Below are positions 1 to 10,949 of a stretch of 64,000 nucleotides of DNA, in pieces. The DNA is taken from positions 558,001 to 622,000 of the forward strand of contig JABMLP010000020.1 in assembly GCA_013176395.1 (NCBI GenBank), in the 5' to 3' direction. Within the stretch, counting starts at the first letter, position 1. Each line of letters opens with the position of its first letter. The stretch is from Venturia oleaginea (lineage: Eukaryota; Ascomycota; Dothideomycetes; Venturiales; Venturiaceae). The position numbers and the translations under genes are program-made. The notes beneath the pieces were generated by a model. It worked only from the letters and a program-made list of their open reading frames with translations. It searched no databases and was not told where the DNA came from.

Positions 1-194
1 TGCTTGAACCAGTGCAGAAATTCCGGCTCATCATTTGCAGGGAGGTCGAAGAAATTGCCAATGATGGGGAGTGGTTTGGGTCCAGGTGGAAGGCGATGGA
101 CTGATGTTCGCTTGGCAAGTTTTTTAAAGATTTGGAAGCAGGCAAACACAATCAAGGCTGTAGTGCCGAGCTGCATAGAAAGACAAGGTGCCAT
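1..194 (-). CDS. Cytochrome P450, N-terminal part (runs off left edge)
   Basis: The reverse strand encodes an ATG at 194 followed by 64 open codons to the window edge. A hydrophobic N-terminal helix (about residues 9-21, TTALIVFACF) is followed by a basic stretch and the proline-rich hinge LPPGPKPLPIIGN, which is diagnostic for microsomal P450s, then FFDLPANDEPEFLHWFK. The protein should be an ER-anchored haem monooxygenase; the haem-binding cysteine lies outside the window. It is transcribed away from a UbiA-superfamily gene 1.17 kb off, an arrangement typical of fungal secondary-metabolite clusters, so an oxidation step on a prenylated or terpenoid product is inferred. Substrate cannot be read from this part. 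Confidence 0.85.
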   Translation of the reverse strand, partial: MAPCLSMQLGTTALIVFACFQIFKKLAKRTSVHRLPPGPKPLPIIGNFFDLPANDEPEFLHWFK

Positions 195-1363
195 GGTGAG
201 AGCGGTGTAAATATTGGACAGAAGTGGAACCGTATAGATCTTGTCGTATTTCGAGTATGGTGTCATGGGCTTCTTTTAACGTTAATTGAGACGCCAGCAG
301 TGGTTAATGCAGCGGTCAATGTAGTAAAACAGATGAAGCCGCCATTACCCACCTTCTTTCAGACTGTTAACCACGTATACCTAGTTACTGTGGTCCCAGG
401 GGTTTTAAATGTCTTTCGGACCTACAGCATTCTGACTTCCGCAAGGATATGCAAGGATATTTTTGCTGTAGAGCGGATGCGAGGCAAGGTTGACAAGGTT
501 GGGGCTACTTGATATTCAAAAACCCTAAGACCACAGTAGCGTATTCTTGGTGTATTATTTGTCGCAGACGTCACCACTTTGAAGACCATTTGAAGTTAGT
601 TGATGACCACCTTTAAGGCTGTATGCAACAGTTTTGGAGTCACAATCACAATTAGTATATACCTTATAAATCAGATCCCTTTTCGCCCGTAGTTTTTCGA
701 GCGATTTAGCCGCAGGTCCCTGTCCCAGACTCGATCGACAACTGAACCTATATAAGTAGAAGCTAGGGATTTTGGAGATCGTACCCCCTCAAATTCCTTC
801 ACATCTTATAAGGAGATCCCTAATATCCGGAAGGTCGGCAGCAGGACTCAAAGGTCCACAATTCAAAAGTTAGAATAGGGATGCTCTTCTGTGCGCACGT
901 GCTCAGATTTACTCTTGCCTCGTTTCGCCGCTCGTAACCATGTTCTGAGAACTTAACATCGAGCGTTTGGCGGCCGAAATCAGTCAAGTTTGTTACCGGG
1001 CTGTGCGCGAGATCTGGCCGCTTTGGCTCGTAGTGATAGATCAGATCATAGGCGGTGTGTGTAATGCGCTCTATACACTACTTACCACGGTATTCACCGG
1101 ATAAGGGGTTAGGAAAACATTTGCAGACGGAAGTGGAAGCCAAGTACCTTATCTCGCCACCTCCATAGCTCTTGTTTGTGCTAGGTAGACCTGAACTAAA
1201 CTTGAGTACCTCTAACCTGGAAGCCGATCAGGCAGCAGTTCGCGACGAGATGTTATGGTGGAACATCAGCTTGGTATCTGTACTGAGGTACAAAATAAGT
1301 ATTTTCGCATGTGCCGTTGGATACTAATCTGTCTTTCTCGCATTGATCAATACAAACACTGAG
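195..1363. promoter_or_regulatory. Shared upstream region of the divergent P450 and UbiA genes
   Basis: No coding signal is convincing in this 1.17 kb. It separates two divergent start codons and so must hold both promoters. Bases 881-914 match 5514-5547 in inverted orientation at 31 of 34 positions (all three differences are transitions). Confidence 0.5.
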
Positions 1364-2583
1364 ATGTACCTTGGTGCAGCTGAAGTTATGGATGTCTTGA
1401 AGAACCCATTCAAGCCAATGACTGGGCTTGGAAAACTGCTGAAAACCTTATTCCTATTTGGGAAATCTGACATCCCCGCTGCGACTCTGCCAACAGTCCG
1501 TTCTCCCAGTGGCCAAAAGACTTTATTGCTAACTGTGAGAACAGATGGCAATCGCTCTCGTACTCACTGAACCTTCAAGACCGACACTAATAGCGAAAGC
1601 CTTCATCTGGAATCAATTGCACTTGCTCACATTTCAGGTACTATGAAACCGTATATACTCCAGCCTCGACCTCACCTCAACCACTGACGTACATATAGGT
1701 CAAAAACCAGGTCAGTAATACACCAAACCGTTCTCTACTCCTCCTCTAAGTTGGCTAGATCGATGGCGTAGAAGAAGACCGGATAGCGAAACCTCACCGA
1801 CCTCTACCGGCTGATCGCATAACACTGGGAGAAGCTCAAACGCTATACTACTGTCTGTTCATATTGATGGTGGTCGCGGGTATTTCTCTTAACACAGTAC
1901 ACTGTACATTAATATATTCGGTGGCTATTGTGGTTTACAACGAAGGAGGCCTCGCCACTATTCCTGTTGTAAAGAACGTTATCGGAGCTCTTGGTCTCGC
2001 ATGCTATTGCTGGGGCACTACCGTTATCCTGGGTAGGAACTCTGGATCATGATTACTCATTCATGCTGAATAGCTTTCAGACCATGGTAGGGAGCCCCAG
2101 GGTTTCAAGGGCCTCGCTGTTTGGATGATATTTGCTATATTCGCCACAACTGTAAGTCTATAGCTAATGTATGAAGAGAGGCTCAACCTGATCTGAGCGA
2201 TATAGGGTCATGCTCAAGATTTTCGCGACCGCTCAGCCGACGCACTGATGGGACGTAAAACTATCCCATTGCTTCTTCCTCAAGGAGTAGCGCGCTGGTC
2301 GCTCGCGGCTTTGATCCTAGCATGGACGGTCGGCTTGATTGCTTTGTGGCAGCCACCAATTATAGCTAGTGTTGCATTCTTCTTTTTAGGCATGCGATGC
2401 CTCGGTGGATAACTCTGGAGCTATAAAGAAAGGGACGACTACGTGTCGTATTGCTGGTATGGAGTAAGTTGAAGGTTTCATATCCTATCTCACACGTGAG
2501 TGCTAAAATCTTCGCTCTAGTTTTGGCTTCTTGCAAGCAACTTGTTACCGATCTTTCCTCGTTTGCGAGGCGAGTTCGACTAA
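1364..2583 (+). pseudogene. UbiA-superfamily membrane prenyltransferase/terpene cyclase, one in-frame stop
   Basis: Seven exons join in frame: 1364-1495, 1545-1637, 1699-1710, 1759-2032, 2081-2151, 2206-2463 and 2521-2583; all six introns are GT-AG and 48-61 bases long. The 299-codon product has the family features in order: LFLFGKSDI near the N-terminus, first aspartate-rich motif NQIDGVEED followed by KPHRPLP, hydrophobic helices, second motif QDFRDRSAD followed by GRKT, and a C-terminal helix. Superfamily members attach polyprenyl chains to acceptors or, as in the fumagillin-type enzyme, cyclise farnesyl diphosphate, in a membrane. A TAA at 2410-2412 interrupts the penultimate exon; the frame then stays open through a further good intron to the expected stop, so this looks like one recent nonsense change (CAA to TAA is possible). 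A shortened but active enzyme or an assembly error cannot be excluded. Confidence 0.82.
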
Positions 2584-2643
2584 GGATGTTTGCTTAATGG
2601 GAATTGACCGGACTTATAGGAAGATAATGAATTGAGGGGCACG

Positions 2644-2802
2644 ATGTCGAAGGTGGATATTGGCTTGATGCAATTTTTGTGGCAGGCCTTCCTTGGTTTC
2701 GGATTTTATCAAGGGCTGGTAAAAGATGGGCCTCGCTATGCCCGGTTCTGTGTATGCCTCGTAGAAACTTGGGTAATTCGCATCATTTTGCTGTGGCTCT
2801 GA
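2644..2802 (+). other. Short hydrophobic open frame, origin unknown
   Basis: A 52-codon frame opens with ATG 61 bases after the UbiA stop. The product is rich in aromatic and aliphatic residues (QFLWQAFLGFGFYQG, then WVIRIILLWL). It could be a decayed exon of a further membrane enzyme of the same locus. I do not recognise a family. The rest of 2584-3495 shows nothing I can name. Confidence 0.2.
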
Positions 2803-3497
2803 GTACCAAGATGCGCGCTTGGGACGAAGAACGTTATAGTACCTTCCTCTTCGTAGCTAGTCTCTACTCCTGCTTTCGCCCTACGCGATTATGTCAACAG
2901 ATACAGCCAACTAGGAGGTAGAGGATGAGAAAAATTAGCCAAGAAGGGTGAGAGGCAAAGGGGACTGACATCAAGACCCTATCGCTAATGATTGATTAAC
3001 TGGAAAGTAAACGTTTGAATGAACAGGGTTACCGTGTACAGGGCCGCCATTGTAAACAGCGCCTCTTGAAAGTGTCATGATCGAACTATGTTAGTATTCG
3101 AATGCAGTTAAATGTAGTTAAATGTGGTGGTTCTGCTCGATCAGGTCTAGCGCGAGACTGGTCGCAAGTACTTAGACTCGTCTCTACCTCTTAGTTAGCT
3201 CCTCATCCTTACAACTTCGCACATCCCATAGAATTCAAGTCATGCTTCCAAGTCAAGTCCAAGGTCAAACGTGACAGAAAGTGTTAGGTGAGAATAAGCG
3301 ATGCCGGTCTTCGGATCCCAGTCCGGTGTACCGCCTTAACTAGCGAAACTGGGTAGCTTGCCTTGGCGCCGCAATATAGATAAGACTATTCTGCACATGA
3401 GCTAGATCGCTAAGTGGATTAGCCTGCATAAGACTTCGCCGTAGAGACGGCGTGTTTTCGAACGATATAGTCTAAAATGGTAATAAAACTACCAATA

Positions 3498-3539
3498 ACG
3501 TGTTCCACCACCGAGCTGGTCAACCCACCGAGCTGGTCA
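3498..3539 (+). repeat. Left terminal inverted repeat of pogo copy 1
   Basis: It starts ACGTGTTCCACCACCGAGC and repeats the core ACCGAGCTGGTCA twice. It is a perfect inverse of 5304-5345. Confidence 0.95.
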
Positions 3540-3577
3540 GTTTCTGCCAAGACGACCAACTCCCTCATTAACACGAT

Positions 3578-5262
3578 ATGTCTCAACAACAAAATGCGCA
3601 ATTATCTAACAGAGAAGGCAGAATTCTGCTTGCCCTTTCTGCCTATAACACCCACCAATTCCGAAGCCTCCGGCGCGCTGCTGAAGCGTTTGATGTACCT
3701 CCTTCAACATTGACTAGCCGATACAACGGAATCACGTATCGCCTAGATACTCGCAACGCCCAACACAAGCTCACTACGACTGAAGAGCAGACAATTGTCC
3801 AATACATCCTCGACCTCGATTCGCGAGGATTCGCGCCCCGGCTGTGTGAGGTGGCAGATATGGCGGATAAACTACTATGTGTACGCGGTGGAGAGCCAGT
3901 AGGGAAAAACTGGGCTGAGAGGTTTATAACGCGCTCAGATGAGCTCAAGATGGCCTTCAATCGAGCTAAGAATAGGCAGAGGATACTACAGGAAGATCCA
4001 GAGATTATTGGCGCGTGGTTCAAGCTCGTTGCAGACACTAAGGCAAAGTACGGCATCCACGACGAGGATACGCACAACTTTGACGAGATTGGCTTCCAGA
4101 TGGGCGTTATTGGGTCAATGAAGGTCGTCACAGCTTCTGAAAGACGTACACGGCCTAATTTGATCCAGCCAGGCGATCGCGAGTGGGTTACAGTTATCCA
4201 GAGCATCTGCGCCGCTGGGTATGCGACCCCGCCATTCATTATCTACAAAGGACGCGTTCACATCTCTGCGTGGTATGAGGAGGCAGATAGACCACGGAAT
4301 TGGAAGCTCTCGGTCTCTGAGAACGGCTGGACAAACAACGCGCTTGGTCTTGAGTGGTTGAAGCACTTTGACGCGCATACAAAGGCGCGTCAAGTGGGGG
4401 GGTATAGGCTGCTCATCTTGGACGGCCATGAGAGCCATCTCAACTAGGATTTCAAGGACTACTGCCTCGAACATAAGATCCTAACGCTCTGTATGCCACC
4501 TCATTCATCGCATATCCTCCAGCCGCTTGATGTGGTCTGCTTCTCGCCGTTGAAGTGCAAGTACTCTCAACGAATTCGAGACTTGGCACGCCGACGCGTC
4601 TACCATATCAACAAAGAAGGCTTCCTCCCAGCCTTCAAAGACGCGTTTTTCGACGTGTTTACAGAAGAGAACTGTCGAAAGGCTTTTGAGATGGTAGGGC
4701 TAGTCCCTATCAACGCGGAGGTGGTATTGGATCGCCTTGAAGTACGGCTACGTACCCCACCAGCACCCCCACCGCAGGAGACGCCGTGGCAGTCGAAGAC
4801 TCCAAGCAATACTCATGAATTTGGATCCCAATCCAAGCTCGTAAGCGAGTCCTTTACTCGGTCACCAGTTACTGCCCAGGCAGGCTTTTCCCAGCTTGTC
4901 AAGGGCGCTGAATTGATGCTACACCAAAACGCTCTACTTGTTGCGCGCAACCGCGAGCTTGAAGAGCAATTGGCAGTAATGACAAAGCGAAAATCGCGCA
5001 AAAGGAAGTGGATCCAGCAAGGTGTACTATAGAGTATGGGACTGTAGCAGCGCAGGTAGCTGCCGAGGCGTCTGTCGCGCCTCAGGGATCAAAGAAGGCT
5101 CGTGGTAGTGGTGGTCAAGAAATAGCCCGACCAACTCAACGGCGCTGTAGGAACTGCGGCGCAACTGGGCATAATGCGCGAACTTGTAAAAAAGATATCG
5201 AGATATCATCTGAATCAGATAGCAGCACGACGGACTTAGAATCTATTGTTGATAGCGATTAA
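3578..5262 (+). pseudogene. pogo/Fot1 transposase, copy 1 (one nonsense, one frameshift)
   Basis: The frame starts at ATG 3578 and the original product was about 561 residues. Domain order: Psq-like helix-turn-helix (about residues 10-60), CENP-B-type helix-turn-helix (about 68-135), DDE_1 catalytic core with D169 (HNFDEIG), D282 (LILDGHESH) and D318 (LQPLDVV), which is DD35D spacing, then a basic stretch and a C-terminal CCHC knuckle (CRNCGATGHNARTC) before an acidic tail. Two lesions: TAG at 4445-4447 where copies 2 and 3 have CAG (codon 290, a CpA-to-TpA change), and a one-base loss near 5022 (GGTGT for GGTGGT), which ends the middle frame at 5032; the tail continues in another frame to 5262. 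Comparison with the other copies supports both. Confidence 0.93.
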
Positions 5263-5303
5263 ATTGAAGAGTCGTAACATGAGTTGATCGTGCCAAGCCT
5301 TTT

Positions 5304-5345
5304 TGACCAGCTCGGTGGGTTGACCAGCTCGGTGGTGGAACACGT
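5304..5345 (-). repeat. Right terminal inverted repeat of pogo copy 1
   Basis: It is the exact inverse of 3498-3539, ending GGAACACGT next to the TA duplication. Confidence 0.95.
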
Positions 5346-5347
5346 TA

Positions 5348-6261
5348 TAGATAGAGAACTACGCTTGATGTCTTAGGATTGAATGCGGGTACATTATTGG
5401 GATGCACCTTCAACTACTAGTATGGATCGAGGTCGTGCTGCATCGAGGATACCGGAACTCGGCACGCTGGGATATAATGGTGGAACACCGAGTATATCTG
5501 CGGAATGATGCACGAGTAAATCTGAGCACGCGCGTACAAAAGAGCATTTGATTTATGAGACATCACCAGCTGCTTAAACGAACCACATATACCTAAAGAC
5601 GTATTCTACGCTGCAAACTCAAGATATTGTACAATTCCATAGTCTTGGAGATAGATTGCTCTACATCCAAAGTACGGCATCCTTAAGGCTGAAGTAGGCA
5701 GCGTGAAAACATGTCTTTAAAAAGTCGCAGTTGGACCATGGGTGGATTACCAGGGCTACAGTCGGACCGAATGTTTTGGATTCAAGTCAAGATCTCGCGA
5801 GCTGCGTTAACAACGACAATCCATGGAGACGAGAACTCTCCTACGACTGTTGTATTGATATGCAAAAGAGCTTGGGAAATTTCTACCTGAAGATTCAGTA
5901 ATGTCATCGTCTGATCAACCAAAGCAGCAAGGGAAGAACTTAGAACGACTACTGATTACCACCACAGTTGCGAGGAGACTACACTAAACACCAAGTAGAT
6001 GAGTCTCTTCCTGGATACGTGGCTAGATAGGCTTTGAGGCCGTTGGCTAAATGGTCATTTGGACAGTGGACCAATGGATCACATTACGTACCTTATCTCA
6101 TCGTAAATGAAAAGCCATGTAGAGGCCGGAACATGGCCGGAATAACAGCGCTGCAAGAGCACAAAAGTCGAAAATCCCCTCCCGGGAAGTCTCTGAAACG
6201 CTCCAGAGCAAACCCCCGACATCCCAATCTTTCTCCAAAAATCTCAACCCTTTAGCCCAAT
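5348..6261. other. Intergenic, no gene seen
   Basis: No open frame of note and no RNA gene recognised. It contains the right partner (5514-5547) of the 34-base inverted repeat and, at its end, the promoter and leader of the dioxygenase gene. Confidence 0.5.
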
Positions 6262-7895
6262 ATGACCATTTCTAGTTCTACTCCAAGGTTCAATGTCCTT
6301 ACTGACACCAAACCGAACGATGATACACTCCCAGCATTCATGGTGTCGACCTCAAGAGGCTTCCTTCCCCGTTCGGAGCCTGTCGTCCAGCTTCCGCCAG
6401 ACTTTGATGCACTTGAATCATTGCTCTCTCGTATGCCTATCAAGACAGCTTCTGGTGCACCAGGTCTGCTTGCGGAATGCAGGTTGGGAGAAGCCGTTGC
6501 AGACTTCCCAGACTTGACTCCCACTATTGAGAAATATCAGCACGACCTACCTTTGATGACGGCTCTATACAGAGACTATTCTTTCCTTGCTTCAGCCTAT
6601 CTTCTCGAGCCATGTGAGTTAATCTATACCCCTTTCTATATCGAAACGACCTATAACTGACCACATCTCGTCAGGTCATGGTCGCCACATGAAGGGAGAA
6701 GAGTATGGACTTGCTAGAGACAGGTTATCTCCCAACATTGCTCTACCTATCGTGAAAGTCGCTGAGATGTGAGTTGTCCATGTTGTTATCGCTGAAGCCT
6801 CTCTATTATTAATGTTGACGATGAATAGTGCCGGCTTCAAGCCATTTATGGAATATGCTGGTTCGTATGCACTCTTCAACTACCGTCTTGCAGATCCCAA
6901 ACTAGGTCTTGAGTACTCCAACTTGAGACTCATTCGTGCATTTGAACACGGTCTTGACCAAACATCCTCTGAAGCGGGCTTCGTACTGGTTCATGTCGCT
7001 ATGGTCAAGCACTCTGGTCTTCTTGTGTCATCGACTGCCGATGCGTTGGATGCGTGCGCCAAACAGGACCGCGACGCCTTCAATGTTGCCATGCGCGGAG
7101 TTGTCGACGCCCTCAAGCGTGTCAACGGCGTTATGAACGGTATGTATTGTATTCCATACCAGCTCTGATGGACCTTGCTAAATGGCGAGTTGTAGAAATG
7201 TGGTCAAAGTCCAAGCCAAATGACTACACAAGTTTCCGAACTTTCATATTTGGCATCGCCAAGCAGACCATGTTCCCGAATGGTGTCGTGTATGAGGGTG
7301 TCAGCGAGGAGCCCATGTTTTTCCGAGGGGAGAGTGGTGCAAACGATAGCATGATCCCTCTAAGCGACAACCTTCTTGAGATATCTCTGCCATCAAATCC
7401 TTTGACTTCAATCCTCAAGGACTTCCGTTCTTACCGTCCGGGTAATCATCGCGAGTTCTTGGAATATGTCCAGGGGTATGCCGCGGAAGTGGGAACAAAG
7501 GCATTTGCGCTTGACGACAAAGACTCGGCTGTCCTCTATCTTGAAGCATTGGACCAGGTCCGTGATTTCAGGTGGCGTCACTGGAACTTCACGCGCGAGT
7601 ATATTCTCAAGCAGACTAAGCATGCGACTGCGACTGGTGGGTCTCCCATCGTCACTGTAAGTCTATCTTGCCATCACCTTCGCGCGCACCGATGATGTTT
7701 GCTGACCAAACTCACTAGTGGCTACCAAACCAGCTCCAGGCTGTGATGGATCAAATGTTCGAGAGTGAGAGTCACTGCCGCAAAGTAGCTGTCGTGGAGG
7801 ACATCATGGATCTGGTAAGATTGCAGAAGTATAGTCTGCAAAAAGACGTCGACAAGTATTGTCAAGAACGTGGCGTTGACAAAACAGATGTCTAG
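6262..7895 (+). CDS. BNA2: Indoleamine 2,3-dioxygenase family protein
   Basis: Five exons (6262-6613, 6675-6768, 6829-7139, 7196-7656, 7719-7895) join in frame to a 464-residue protein. Family hallmarks are visible: LPAFMVSTSRGFLP at the N-terminus, FRGESGANDSMIPL (the substrate/haem pocket loop), SYRPGNHREFL with the proximal haem ligand at about His337, and HWNFTREYI followed by TGGSPIVTWLPNQL near the end. The enzyme is a cytosolic haem dioxygenase that opens the indole ring of tryptophan to N-formylkynurenine, the first step of the kynurenine route to NAD. Filamentous fungi often carry several paralogues, so which one this is cannot be said. All four introns are 51-62 bases. Neighbours are unrelated. 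The BNA2 symbol is by family only. Confidence 0.93.
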
Positions 7896-8653
7896 ACTCG
7901 GTGACCTCTATCGGTAGGCGGCGCACTGGTCTTTGTTGATAAAGTGAATAGATTACATGAGATACTTATACATTGAACGGACAGCGATTTGTTCCGAAAG
8001 GCAGCAATTGTTCATTGCTACCACCACGCGTTCCATGCGACCACACCTCACCCTTTGCCATCAATACTTGGCCATCAATACTTCGCAACTTTGACTCTGC
8101 CTTTACCCTGCCTACTTCAAACACATCACCGCCTTGAGCCGAAGTCGCGTCACCTGTTGTGTTGCCATGAGTCGAAGAGAGACACGCTGGACATAGACAT
8201 CCGGCACAATGGAGGCCGATGGAGGAGCGTTCAGTCTTCACAGGATAGGCCCGGAGATGGATTCATCGCTGTCATGTGCACGTGGGGCCTGTTATGGAGG
8301 TCTGATACGTGCAATCTGTGCTCTCAATGGTTGACCTGGCTTGAGACCCCGTTGTGTTGTTACGTCTTCCCATTATAGCCGCCATTGATCTTGTACAGCT
8401 GTTGCTGTATTGTGAACGCCGAAGCGAGCCAGGACAGATACATTCACAACACAGCGTCCGAATGACTGTCTGAGCCACGCTGGACTGCCGTTGCGCCAAC
8501 TTCTCACCGGCTTAAATACAGAATGTCCGCGACCTCCATTTCGCAATGTATCAAATCTTTCCTAACCACAACTACACCATCGCTTCGATATCCCCACAAC
8601 CACTCCACGCTTCTTCAGGAACATAATCGCCCTTGCATACACCCACTTCCAGA
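7896..8653. other. Intergenic, 3' and 5' flanks
   Basis: Holds the dioxygenase 3' flank and the leader of the next gene. A 13-base phrase (GCCATCAATACTT) occurs twice around 8057-8085. Open frames here have no family support. Confidence 0.4.
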
Positions 8654-10071
8654 ATGTCTGATGGTCCGTCGACACCCTATAAGACCCGAGCTTCTTCCGC
8701 TCCGCCGTCTCAATCTCCATCAAGCATGATCAAAACCTTCTCGGTCAAGCTCGAGCTCTGTAAGTTGCATGAATGTTTTTGGGAATACCAGCTTACGTTT
8801 TTCCAATAGCCAGAGCTACGCGAACCCCAACCCCAGGTGCCTTTGATGTCAACAAGCTGGGGTCTATCCCCTCAGAAGCTTTATTGCCAGCAGTACCAGC
8901 ACAGACTGAACCCGAAACGTTCAAGCGAGAACCCTCCCTGGCTATTGTCCCTAAGGTTCCTGGATCTGAATCAGAGCCCTTTATATCTGAACAAGAAGTT
9001 GCAGAGTTCGAGGACCCTCCACATGCTGTCCAGTCGACTGCTCTAACTCACCCTCTTTGCCAAGGTGAGTTTGATGCTTGGATTGAGCATGAGATTCCAA
9101 AGAACCAGCACGACGCTGCGCGCGCTGGCTGGGCATATGCTCTCGTCGGCGGTTCTCACAAGTCACTCAGCGAGCAGTTCAACGGCCCAAAGGCAGAGAT
9201 GGGAGCCGCAATCAAAGGTTGGAAGCAACATCACATTGAGGTTGCGAAGGGCAAGGGCTTAGATGTCTTCTACTGCGAGAAGGCGCCAGAGTGTACTCTG
9301 GATCAATTTCTTAAGAAGGACTCCCGCCCTTGCGTCAGCAACTACTTTGGCCGCAACAAGCGCAATACTGCGCGCATTGCATCCATGATCACTTGGTGTC
9401 GCAAACATTACCAGCGCTCAGGCTATCACGGTCGCAAGAATCCATCCAACAATCTTGAGTGGCCGCGTGAGAAGGCAGGGCTCATTCTTGAGCAGCTCCG
9501 TCGCAATGAGGACGACTACCAGCGCAGCACTGGTGGAGACTCTCTTACCTACACGGTCTCCCTAAAAGCGAGCGAGTACAAACGCATGTGCAAATACAAC
9601 AATGGAGATCCTGTTTTTCCACCCAAACCGGACGCGAGGTCCTTCGAGGCGCCTATGGATATCCTAGTCTACATTCACGCCAACTGGGCTGGTGAGCACA
9701 AGACCCACGATGAGTGCGTGGCTCTCACACAGTGGGCCGAAGCGAAGCTCGACAAGACGACGTGCGCAGATCTTCCCCTCTGGGAGATGGTTCCCGAGTT
9801 CCCTGAGGATGAACAAGAGAGTGGAGACGAGGATGAGGAGGATGATGACGAGGACATGGATAATATCGATGAGGAGGACGACGAACACGATGAGGGACCA
9901 GCCACACCCATGAAGAAGGCCACCCCGAAAAAGCCTACCCCACGCAAATCGAGCCCAAAGAAGAAAGCTTCTCCCAAGAAGGCGCCTGCTTGCTCTGCCC
10001 TGGGAACCCGCACTTCACCGGCAAAGAAAGGCCGTGTCTCGGGCCAAGGCTCTATTCAAAAGCCTGAGTAG
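8654..10071 (+). CDS. Unknown protein with acidic then lysine/proline-rich tail
   Basis: Two exons (8654-8759 and 8810-10071; intron with GTAAGT donor) give 455 residues. The start was chosen because this exon supplies an ATG in frame with the long downstream exon. No known family is recognised. The middle (about residues 115-335) is well folded-looking, with tryptophans and cysteines (WIEHEIP, WAYALVGGSHKSL, FYCEKAPECTL, MITWCRKHYQRSGYHGRKN), while the tail switches from a run of Asp/Glu (about 370-395) to KKATPKKPTPRKSSPKKK, a pattern common in chromatin- or nucleolus-associated proteins. Nuclear location is therefore inferred only. Confidence 0.8.
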
Positions 10072-10949
10072 ACCTTCCGTCTCGTCTGTCACCGGTCTGC
10101 TCGTTTCTCATCTTGGATAGTCGACACGAGTCTTCCGGTCTCGTCTAAAGACGTTCGACTGACCATCCTGCACAGCTTCGGATGAGATGAGCCTTTGCGA
10201 TACTCTCCAAACACGCCTTGCGATTTCAAGATACCCAGGCAAGCATTATTTATTTTTACTGACTTTGCAGCACTATTGCATCTGGGAAGATACATTTTCA
10301 CGATTGCGCTACCGTGAGAGAGACCAACCATGTCGACATCACTGTCTTGACTGACCAGGTTACTCATATCACATTTTTGGAGGAAGATTTGGAAGGATTG
10401 TGAAACATATCTTCATGTTGTACTTATGGTGATGGTATGGTAATGGGATTGACGGAATACTTAGATCTTTGAGGGATTACCTGCACTGAGATTTGTGGTG
10501 CTCATGATTTGACTTGCTTTGCTTTGCTTTGATGCATGGGATGGAAATGGTGTGATGATCACATCATTTGTTGAGCTGGCTTGATAATTTACAATCATAT
10601 GGGTTTGTCATAGTGACTTGCTCAATTGCACCATGACTGTGATTGCCGATTGCCTCACATAACCCGAGGTGAACTGATGGCACCCCCGGAAGAGGCACGC
10701 ACGAGGCAGTAGATCGGAATCGCAAGCCTTTCATGGAAGGGCTGTTGTTGTGGTGCCGTCACAAGATTGATCTTGAGCAGTGCATGGTAAATGGTCGCTA
10801 GCCGTTTCATCTGGATTCCAGCCGAAAGTCCTCAAAGTCACAGGCCCATTCGAACGAACAGTTCATCTTCAAAAATTCGATGGGAGATCAGAACTCGGAG
10901 CATGGGTATCGCTTGTGTCTTTATTTCCCTTCGCTAATCACCCGTCACC
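10072..10949. other. Intergenic between convergent genes
   Basis: Lies between the 3' ends of two genes and probably holds both terminators. A short pentamer run (TTGCT repeated) is at about 10509-10525. No gene seen. Confidence 0.45.

Larger units (their letters stand above)
3496..5347 (+). mobile_element. Fot1/pogo-type DNA transposon, copy 1
   Basis: The element occupies 3498-5345 (1848 bases) between TA dinucleotides at 3496-3497 and 5346-5347, the usual Tc1/mariner target duplication. The 42-base terminal inverted repeats (3498-3539 and 5304-5345) are identical. Each holds two tandem copies of a unit with core CCGAGCTGGTCA, probably transposase binding sites. One transposase gene fills the interior. 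The structure is complete but the gene is broken. Confidence 0.95.

Noticed and set aside
132..512. 126-codon forward frame
   Set aside because: Its left part is the antisense of the P450 start and the rest has no domain or codon signal.
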